Assembly: GCF_024529975.1 (NCBI RefSeq)
Contig: NZ_AP024898.1
Location: forward strand, 1,612,001 to 1,676,000
Length of the DNA: 64,000 bases
Source of the DNA: Vibrio quintilis
Lineage (GTDB): Bacteria; Pseudomonadota; Gammaproteobacteria; Enterobacterales; Vibrionaceae
Reading direction: 5' to 3'
This document shows, piece after piece, positions 55,062 through 61,833 of the stretch. Under the pieces are notes generated by a model. That model made no database searches and was not told the origin of the DNA. It was given only the letters and a program-made list of their open reading frames with translations. A program made the translations under genes and the position numbers. How positions within the stretch are numbered: the stretch's first letter is position 1; each line of letters begins with the position of its first letter.

Positions 55062-56501
55062 TCAGGATTCCTGAAGATTCACTTCATCAGTTGCTTCAGC
55101 TTTCTGTTCCGTCTGCTTCCCCATAAATGAAGGCAGTTCAATCCCGACGTTACTGGCCATTTCATGCATTGGCGCGCCCATAGTCAGGAAATCTTTCATA
55201 AAAGATTTCAGACCAGCCTGCCCGTTTTCAGAACCCTGATCCCAGACAGTCAGATTATCAATCTTCATCTTCGCAATCGCTTCTGTCTGCAGTTTGACAA
55301 TTTCTTCCAGTTTCTCAATCACCTGTAGTTTCGCCAGTGCATCGCTATTTCCGGCAGATTGCACTAAGTCGTGATAACCTTCTGCTTTAGCCTTCATCAC
55401 TTTGCGCATCCCTTCCGCTTCTGCTTCATATTTAGTCAGCATAGCTTCAGCTTCTGCTTTGGCAACAATCTGAATTGACTCAGCTTCCCCTTTCGCTTCC
55501 TCGATTTTTTTCTCGGCTTCGATGGTTTCCGCAACAACTTCATGCGCCCGCTGTTTTGCCAGCTCAGTTTCTTTACGTCTTTCCTGAATTTCTTTTTCTG
55601 CGATCTGTTCTGCCACCTCAGAGTCTTTCCGGGCCGAAGCCTGCGCAATCTTCAGTTCCGCTTCTGACTGAGCAATCGCTTTTTTAGTTTCGTTTTCACC
55701 CTGAATTTGTTCAGACTGACGCTGCGACACGAAAATTTCTTTTTCAGCATGAGTCTGACTGATAGCTTTTTCTGATTCAGCCGATTCAATCGCCACCTGC
55801 GTATCTTTCTCGCGCTCCGCTTTCTGAGTCCCGATAGCCCCCAGCTTTTGCTGTTCAGCCACATCAACGTTAGCCCGCTGTACCACGGTTTCTGCTGCTT
55901 TGCGGCCAATCGCCTCAATGTAACCCATTTTATCGCTGATATCTTTCACGTTAATGTTGATCACTTCCAGACCAAGCTTGGCTAACTCATCCGCGATGTT
56001 GGTATTGACCTTTTCCAGAAAGCTTTCCCGGTCCTGGTTAATCTGTTCAATGGTCAGCGTGGCAACCGCAGCACGCAGCTGACCAATGGTAATATTCTGA
56101 GCCGCTTCTTTGACTTCCACCTGAGTCAGTCCCAGTAACCTTTCACTGGCAATGGATGAAAGCTCAGGAGAAGTGCCAATCGCCACGGTACATGAAGTCG
56201 GAATGTCCAGACGAATATTGTTAGCAGACAATGCATCTTTCAGGTCAACTTCATAATCAATCGGCTGAAGCGACATATATTCGTAGTCCTGCACCACAGG
56301 CAGTACAAAGGCTGCACCACCATGAACGACCTTAGCCGAACGCCCGCCACCGGTTTTACCATAAACCACCAGCAGCTGGTTCGGTTTACATCTCCGGTAA
56401 AAGAGTAAAAATGAAAGCACAAAAAACAGCAGTAATAAGACCGGCACAAATACAAATGCCATCGTGCCAAAATCGGTGACTGATAATGAAAAATCGTACA
56501 C
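55062..56501 (-). CDS. Flotillin family protein (YqiK/FloT type)
   Basis: A 479-residue membrane-scaffold protein. An N-terminal membrane segment (about 13-35) is followed by a PHB/SPFH domain (about 40-200) and a long Glu/Ala-rich coiled coil (about 205-400). Flotillins organise functional membrane microdomains. It starts with GTG after AAGGA and lies 38 bases downstream of an NfeD-like gene, the usual partner. The two probably form one operon. Confidence 0.92.
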   Translation of the reverse strand: MYDFSLSVTDFGTMAFVFVPVLLLLFFVLSFLLFYRRCKPNQLLVVYGKTGGGRSAKVVHGGAAFVLPVVQDYEYMSLQPIDYEVDLKDALSANNIRLDIPTSCTVAIGTSPELSSIASERLLGLTQVEVKEAAQNITIGQLRAAVATLTIEQINQDRESFLEKVNTNIADELAKLGLEVININVKDISDKMGYIEAIGRKAAETVVQRANVDVAEQQKLGAIGTQKAEREKDTQVAIESAESEKAISQTHAEKEIFVSQRQSEQIQGENETKKAIAQSEAELKIAQASARKDSEVAEQIAEKEIQERRKETELAKQRAHEVVAETIEAEKKIEEAKGEAESIQIVAKAEAEAMLTKYEAEAEGMRKVMKAKAEGYHDLVQSAGNSDALAKLQVIEKLEEIVKLQTEAIAKMKIDNLTVWDQGSENGQAGLKSFMKDFLTMGAPMHEMASNVGIELPSFMGKQTEQKAEATDEVNLQES

Positions 56502-56539
56502 TTTTTATCCTTAGTTTATTTTTTTGTTTAATATGAATT

Positions 56540-57040
56540 TTAAATGATGTCGATATGAGCGACTTCATTGGTAATCCGGGAGATGTGAACGGTCTCGCCA
56601 TATTTGAATTCACGGCTTTCTGAGACCGCTTTCAGGTAATAGGTTTTTCCCTGAATGGTTGTTTTAACTTTGCCATACCCGGCAGATGATTTATCCGGAA
56701 CTCTTGAATAGATTTCAGCCGGATGCCCGGCCTCAACAGAGAGTTCTGTAATCACGCCGGTTTCCATATTTCTGGCCCGCTTCATCAGATACAGAAAAAC
56801 CGTTGACATACTCACCGAGATTCCCAGACTTTTCAGATAAACACCAAGAGTGACACCACCGCCATCCTGCGACAGCGCTAAAAAAGACCAGGAGAAAGTC
56901 ATCGCCAGTGCCAGCACGGCATTCACTAAAAAATCGTCACCAAAGTCAAAACTCAGATCGACACCAAAAAGCATCAGAAGCAGTTTAATCACAAAAATAA
57001 AAGTAGAAGCAATTGCTATCCAGAAAATAATATCCAGCAT
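56540..57040 (-). CDS. NfeD-like membrane protein with OB-fold
   Basis: A 166-residue inner-membrane protein. Three membrane segments (about 3-24, 38-58 and 66-86) are followed by a C-terminal OB-fold domain (about 95-166; GVITELSVEAGHPAEIYSR and YGETVHISRITN). It is the NfeD1b/YuaF/YqiJ-type partner of flotillin. Its order before the flotillin gene on the same strand fits that pairing. It may stabilise flotillin assemblies. Confidence 0.85.
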   Translation of the reverse strand: MLDIIFWIAIASTFIFVIKLLLMLFGVDLSFDFGDDFLVNAVLALAMTFSWSFLALSQDGGGVTLGVYLKSLGISVSMSTVFLYLMKRARNMETGVITELSVEAGHPAEIYSRVPDKSSAGYGKVKTTIQGKTYYLKAVSESREFKYGETVHISRITNEVAHIDII

Positions 57041-57327
57041 AAGGAATATAAAGCCGTGTGAAATGAAATAGGTCTAATGTGAAGGTTGATGTTAATTGAG
57101 AATTTACATTGCTGTCAATGTGACTATTGGTAGCATACAGCAGACAAAAGCAGCTTCTTATTTTTAACAACTGCGTTGTTCACTCCACAATTGATAGATT
57201 GGTATTTTATATAACTCATATTCTGGGTAGATATCTGTATTTCATCAAATGAACCTGATGATGATAGACACAGTAAACCGTGAGAAATAAAATTTATTCA
57301 TTTGCATCAATTGGGAAACAATATCAA

Positions 57328-57825
57328 ATGGCACATGTTGCATACATCACTATTAACGGTGAAAAACAGGGCATGATCTCCAGTGGCTGTAACACAAAAG
57401 ATTCTATGGGGAATAAATTTCAGGAAACACATGCGGATGAAATCACCGTACTTTCATGTCAGCATAATATGATGAAGTCGCCACAACAACATGGCAAATC
57501 TCATGCACCAATCGTGATTACGAAAAATGTCGATAAATCCAGCCCGCTGCTTTCAACAGCATTTGCCAAACAGGAGCATTTAGATTGTACGATTCATTTT
57601 TACCGTACTAATGAGCAGGGCTACAACGAAAAGTTTTACAGTATTGAATTAAAGAAAGCATTAATCTCCGGTTTTTCTTTTTCGCTCCCGCACACCGTTC
57701 ACGCACATAATGAAGAAATGCATGAAGTGTTAGAACTCAGTTATAAAGAAATCATCTGGAACCACAATGTATCCGGCACAATGGGTTACGACAACTGGGA
57801 TCAGGCAGGCTGGCTGGAGAGCTAA
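57328..57825 (+). CDS. hcp: Type VI secretion tube protein Hcp
   Basis: A 165-residue protein forming hexameric rings of the type VI secretion inner tube and carrying effectors in its lumen. Family pattern: AYITINGEKQGMISSGCNTK, DSMGNKFQETHADEI, the N-terminal-half element ITKNVDKSSPLLSTAF, FYRTNEQGYNEKFYSI and LSYKEIIWNHNVSGTMGYD. It belongs to the clade common in enterobacteria rather than to the V. cholerae Hcp type. I chose ATG 57328, giving the usual MAHVAYITI start; a GTG at 57280 would add 16 residues. No other T6SS structural gene is in the window. Followed by a candidate effector and immunity gene. Confidence 0.93.
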   Translation: MAHVAYITINGEKQGMISSGCNTKDSMGNKFQETHADEITVLSCQHNMMKSPQQHGKSHAPIVITKNVDKSSPLLSTAFAKQEHLDCTIHFYRTNEQGYNEKFYSIELKKALISGFSFSLPHTVHAHNEEMHEVLELSYKEIIWNHNVSGTMGYDNWDQAGWLES

Positions 57826-57956
57826 AAAACTCCCCGGTTTAAAGACGATAACTCAATCCGTTCATTTCCCTGTATCAACAGATTGTATGAATTATCCCGT
57901 TTTTTCTTAACTACTTTATCTCACTATCAAAAGACAGCATCAGAAGAGACGATTCC

Positions 57957-58772
57957 ATGAGTTCCTTAGATCATTCTGAGTCAAAAATCAGAGAATGTTT
58001 AGACAAGAATCAGTTTGAATTGTGCGCCATCTCATTACAGAATTTGCAGGCAGTGACCCGACAGTGCACTCCGCACAAACAGATGAAATCAATTTGGCAA
58101 AATAATTTGAAAGCACCAGTCAACACCGGACTGAGTTACTACGGAACCTATAAAGACATTAAATCCATAGAAAAATCACTGGGAACGCTATATAAGCAAA
58201 GTGGTGTGACCACAGCACAGATGAAATCAAAAATCGTTGGTTCAGGTCATCAGGCTATGGTGGTGATACAAGGAGCCGGGGTCAAGAATATAGGCAAAGT
58301 CCTTCAAAGATACTCTTATGCTATGGGTAATGAACTAAAAAGCCTCAATATTGCTCTCGGATCGCAATTTGGCGTTAATCATATAGAAGGATTCAAGTTA
58401 AGCATCTATTTTGCGATACCTTTCACCATGATTGATACCCTGTTCCAGGATGAACCGACATGGAGCTATTTTTTGGGGAATCTGGCTTCCAGTTTTTTAA
58501 AGGCGATGACTGCTGCAACTATTGGTACGATTGCTGTCGGGGCTGTAACAACATTAATGCTCGGGGAGTTTGTTGTCTTCATAGCTTGCTCTATTGGGAT
58601 ATCAATCGTATTAGATAAAATTGACAAAAAGTTTGATCTTACTGATAAATTAGTAAAAAAACTCCGGGAGATAGCTCAAAATTCAGTTGACAGAGACATT
58701 GCACGTTTTAACAATTCTGTCAACACAGGAATTGGAATATCTCAAATAAAAGGAAAAGGCCTATTATGGTAA
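57957..58772 (+). CDS. Candidate T6SS membrane-active effector
   Basis: A 271-residue protein of no family I can name. Residues 1-140 are soluble and helical. A moderately hydrophobic helix (about 146-163) precedes a strongly hydrophobic, Gly/Ala-rich hairpin (about 182-220). A charged helix, DKIDKKFDLTDKLVKKLRE, and a short tail complete it. This plan resembles pore-forming toxins (colicin-like, or Ssp6/Tme-type T6SS effectors). There is no signal peptide. It lies 131 bases after hcp and overlaps the next membrane-protein gene by seven bases, the layout of effector and immunity genes. Function is inferred from context only. Confidence 0.6.
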   Translation: MSSLDHSESKIRECLDKNQFELCAISLQNLQAVTRQCTPHKQMKSIWQNNLKAPVNTGLSYYGTYKDIKSIEKSLGTLYKQSGVTTAQMKSKIVGSGHQAMVVIQGAGVKNIGKVLQRYSYAMGNELKSLNIALGSQFGVNHIEGFKLSIYFAIPFTMIDTLFQDEPTWSYFLGNLASSFLKAMTAATIGTIAVGAVTTLMLGEFVVFIACSIGISIVLDKIDKKFDLTDKLVKKLREIAQNSVDRDIARFNNSVNTGIGISQIKGKGLLW

Positions 58773-59266
58773 TCGATCATAAGAGTCATGCGACCATTAA
58801 CAAAAATACAAAACCAAAAATGTCTTTAGCTCGCATGATATTTTGCTTTCTTTTATTTTTTCCTTTTTCAATTTATATGTTTATATCCTCCTCAGAACAT
58901 ATTTATAGTTTAATATATGCAATTAATCATACTAGCTCTGCGTTATTCTTCAGTTCAAGTGAAATAACTTTATTAGGTTGCGGTATAATTTTATTTGTAT
59001 TTTCTATTCGTGTTTTAATCTTAAGAAAAAATCCATTTCAATTAGATAAATTTTTTATCATCACTAGTATAATCTCTTTTTTTATTATGTTTATTTCTCC
59101 ATCAATCATGGAGTCTATTGTTGAATCTTTTGTCAAAGAACATCAATATGGCTATTGTGCTGGTGCTTCTTATAAAGGACTAGACTGCTACACCATAGAT
59201 GAAAATACCTGCCTGATTGAAACCGTAAGAAGAGAGAAAATGCTTAAGGACTTTTGGGGAGAATAA
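58766..59266 (+). CDS. Candidate immunity membrane protein
   Basis: A 166-residue inner-membrane protein with three predicted segments (about 22-41, 66-84 and 96-114) and a Cys-containing C-terminal tail (YCAGASYKGLDCYTIDENTC). The gene is markedly richer in A and T than its neighbours, suggesting horizontal acquisition. Its ATG overlaps the end of the candidate effector (translational coupling), with AAAAGG upstream. I propose that it protects the inner membrane from the neighbouring toxin. I recognise no named family with confidence. Confidence 0.6.
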   Translation: MVIDHKSHATINKNTKPKMSLARMIFCFLLFFPFSIYMFISSSEHIYSLIYAINHTSSALFFSSSEITLLGCGIILFVFSIRVLILRKNPFQLDKFFIITSIISFFIMFISPSIMESIVESFVKEHQYGYCAGASYKGLDCYTIDENTCLIETVRREKMLKDFWGE

Positions 59267-59337
59267 AAAATCCCCATATATCAGGTGTATACACGGGGAC
59301 TGTTCAGGCTTGTCAATTCACACTGTAAATCGAAGTG

Positions 59338-61527
59338 CTATATGGCAATTAATTTATAGAAAACAGTCGATAGTGGCGGAATACACAGGGTTAATGAATC
59401 CGGCAAACTTTCACTTTCAACCTTTTCAGTTTTAATCATTTTTTCTACCGGGAACCCGCTCCCGCCATAGCGTTCATCATCCGTATTGAGCAATAACTGA
59501 TACGGACCGGCAAACGGTACACCAAGGCGGAAATCATCCCGGCTGACCGGGGTAAAGTTACTGATCACCAGAATCCGCTCTCCGGACAGACTGATTCTTT
59601 CATGGGCCAGAATACTGATATCCGACGCGTCAGACAGCCGCCATTCAAAACCTTCCGGCTTGCTGTCGAGTTCATACAGCGCTTTCTCACTGGTATACAG
59701 CCGGTTTAAATCCCGCGTCAGCGTCTGCAACCCTTCATGACGCCCGTAATCCAGCAAAAACCACTGTAACTGGCTGTCGTGGCACCATTCTCCGCCCTGA
59801 CCAAATTCGGTGCCCATAAAATTCAGTTTTTTACCGGGCTGCCCGTACATATAACCAAGATATGCTCTCAGATTAGCGGTCTGCTGCCATTCATCGCCGG
59901 GCATTTTATTCAGCAGAGATCCTTTACCGTAAACGACTTCATCATGAGACAACGATAAAATATAGTTTTCACTGTGGGCGTAAATCAGCGGGAAAGTAAT
60001 GGTATTGTGATGATATTTTCTATGGACGGGTTCATTTTTCATATATTCCAGACTGTCATGCATCCAGCCCATGTTCCATTTGAATCCGAACCCCAACCCA
60101 CCGAGAAATGTCGGACTTGAAACGCCGGGGAACGCCGTTGACTCTTCCGCAATGGTCATCGCATTGGGGAAATGTTTATAAACTTCTTCATTCATCCACT
60201 TCAGCATCGCAATCGCATCATAGTTTTCTCTGCCGCCATCGACATTCGGTATCCACTGGTCGTGACTACGTGAATAATCGAGATATAACAGAGAAGCCAC
60301 CGCGTCGACCCGGATGCCATCAATGTGGAACATCTCAAACCAGTACAAAGCGTTGGAGACCAGAAAACGCCGGACGTGCTCGCGCCCCATATCATAGATA
60401 TAGGAATTCCAGTCCTGATGCCATCCTCTGCGCGGATCGGGATCATGAAACAGCGGTGTGCCATCAAAGTTATTCAGGCCATGACCATCCGCCGGGAAAT
60501 GTGCCGGCACCCAGTCCAGCACCACACCAATATTGGCCTGATGACATTGATCCACAAAGTATTTAAAGTCATCCGGCGAGCCATAACGGCTGGTCGGCGC
60601 AAATAACCCGACAGGCTGATAGCCCCACGAACCATAGAAAGGATGCTCCGCGACCGGCATTAATTCAACGTGGGTATAACCCATGTTAACAAGATAAGGC
60701 ACCAGCTGATCCGCCAGTTCCCGGTAATTCAGGAAACGATCATCCGGCCCCAGCCGCCATGAACCCGCATGGAGTTCGTAGAAAGACAGCGGTTGTCCGG
60801 GCTTTTCAGTGACTGGCCGGTCAGTCCACGTTTGATCGCCCCATTCGTAACCAGAATGGTTATAGATGACAGAGGCAAGTGAAGGAAACTGTTCTGCATG
60901 AAAACCCCAGGGATCCGCCTTGTGAGGCAGCCCTTCCCCGTCCGGCCCTTTAATTTCAAATTTATATTGTTCACCTTCAGACAGACCCGGAATGAAAAGA
61001 CCCCACATGCCATAATCCAGCCGCTGCATCGGGTGACGTCGCCCATCCCAGTAGTTAAAAGAGCCAATCAGGCTGCATGCCGAAGCATGCGGCGCATAGA
61101 CCAAAAAGCGGACGCCCTCAATTTGCTGCCCGTCACGCTCCAGCGTCATCAACTGAGATCCCATGTGATGATACATGTTGATCGGCGTATGAAGATCTTC
61201 ATATTCTGCGTAAATTGCATGGTATTGATACGGATCATCCACAATTTGATCGCCGGATTCCCAACGAATATGCAGACGATAATGGGTAAACTTCAGGTCC
61301 AGATCTTCCTGTAATATAAAGCCACCATCATCTTCCGGCGTCAGTTCAAACTGCGAGTGATCATCGAGTAAAAGCGTGACCTGCACTGCATCCGGCATCC
61401 ATACCCGGAGTACTCCCTGTACAGGAGAAATATACGGCCCGAGAAAAGAGAAAGGATCAGCAAAAGAAGCATGCTCAAGCTTATGATAAATCTGTTGTTT
61501 TTTTAATAACTTATGACTTGTTTTCAA
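59338..61527 (-). CDS. glgB: 1,4-alpha-glucan branching enzyme GlgB
   Basis: A GH13 enzyme of about 729 residues that makes alpha-1,6 branches in glycogen. An N-terminal extension and CBM48 domain ([16 protein letters not shown], then [20 protein letters not shown]) precede the barrel. Catalytic sites: nucleophile Asp in [17 protein letters not shown], acid Glu in [11 protein letters not shown] and the stabilising pair in [14 protein letters not shown] prefer the TTG start at 61527 after AGGAG; an ATG at 61566 without a ribosome site would add 13 residues. It lies downstream of glgP, but a hairpin and a palindromic element lie between them. Confidence 0.95.
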   Translation of the reverse strand: MKTSHKLLKKQQIYHKLEHASFADPFSFLGPYISPVQGVLRVWMPDAVQVTLLLDDHSQFELTPEDDGGFILQEDLDLKFTHYRLHIRWESGDQIVDDPYQYHAIYAEYEDLHTPINMYHHMGSQLMTLERDGQQIEGVRFLVYAPHASACSLIGSFNYWDGRRHPMQRLDYGMWGLFIPGLSEGEQYKFEIKGPDGEGLPHKADPWGFHAEQFPSLASVIYNHSGYEWGDQTWTDRPVTEKPGQPLSFYELHAGSWRLGPDDRFLNYRELADQLVPYLVNMGYTHVELMPVAEHPFYGSWGYQPVGLFAPTSRYGSPDDFKYFVDQCHQANIGVVLDWVPAHFPADGHGLNNFDGTPLFHDPDPRRGWHQDWNSYIYDMGREHVRRFLVSNALYWFEMFHIDGIRVDAVASLLYLDYSRSHDQWIPNVDGGRENYDAIAMLKWMNEEVYKHFPNAMTIAEESTAFPGVSSPTFLGGLGFGFKWNMGWMHDSLEYMKNEPVHRKYHHNTITFPLIYAHSENYILSLSHDEVVYGKGSLLNKMPGDEWQQTANLRAYLGYMYGQPGKKLNFMGTEFGQGGEWCHDSQLQWFLLDYGRHEGLQTLTRDLNRLYTSEKALYELDSKPEGFEWRLSDASDISILAHERISLSGERILVISNFTPVSRDDFRLGVPFAGPYQLLLNTDDERYGGSGFPVEKMIKTEKVESESLPDSLTLCIPPLSTVFYKLIAI

Positions 61528-61697
61528 TATCCGTACTCCTGCCCTCAAGGTTGATTCACAATGCATCGGTGCGATATGTATCTATAAACCTATGCGTTTC
61601 CCTGTCTATCTATATTCCCGGAGACCCGGGCATGCCACTTATGTACAGAGCCATTGATGTACAAAACAACTGATGTACAGAACAACTGAGGATGAAA

Positions 61698-61717
61698 ATG
61701 CCCGCAACAGCGGGCAT
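61698..61717 (-). terminator. Terminator after glgP
   Basis: ATGCCCGC and GCGGGCAT form an 8-bp stem with loop AACA/TGTT, followed on the minus strand by TTTT. Confidence 0.7.
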
Positions 61718-61724
61718 ACGCATC

Positions 61725-61763
61725 TAACCCAAACAACCAGAAGATGCAGGTTGTTTGGGTATA
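61725..61763. repeat. Palindromic element, short form (39 bp)
   Basis: TAACCCAAACAACCAGAAG and AGGTTGTTTGGGTATA form a compact hairpin between glgP and glgB; the left TATA has changed to TCTA. Confidence 0.78.
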
Positions 61764-61833
61764 TTCAAGTCTATAAGACAACATTCTCACATAGAGTGAT
61801 TTGACTTAAATTTCTGAATTTCAATGTTAATTT

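Larger units (their letters stand above)
61528..61833. other. glgP-glgB intergenic region
   Basis: A 306-bp region with two hairpins (61698-61717 and 61725-61763). It contains no malQ or other gene. The glgB promoter presumably lies in 61567-61690; no confident hexamers seen. Confidence 0.55.

Noticed and set aside
2557..61763. Repeated palindromes as a CRISPR array
   Set aside because: The copies are dispersed over the whole window, are themselves palindromic, vary in length, and have no regular spacers or cas genes.
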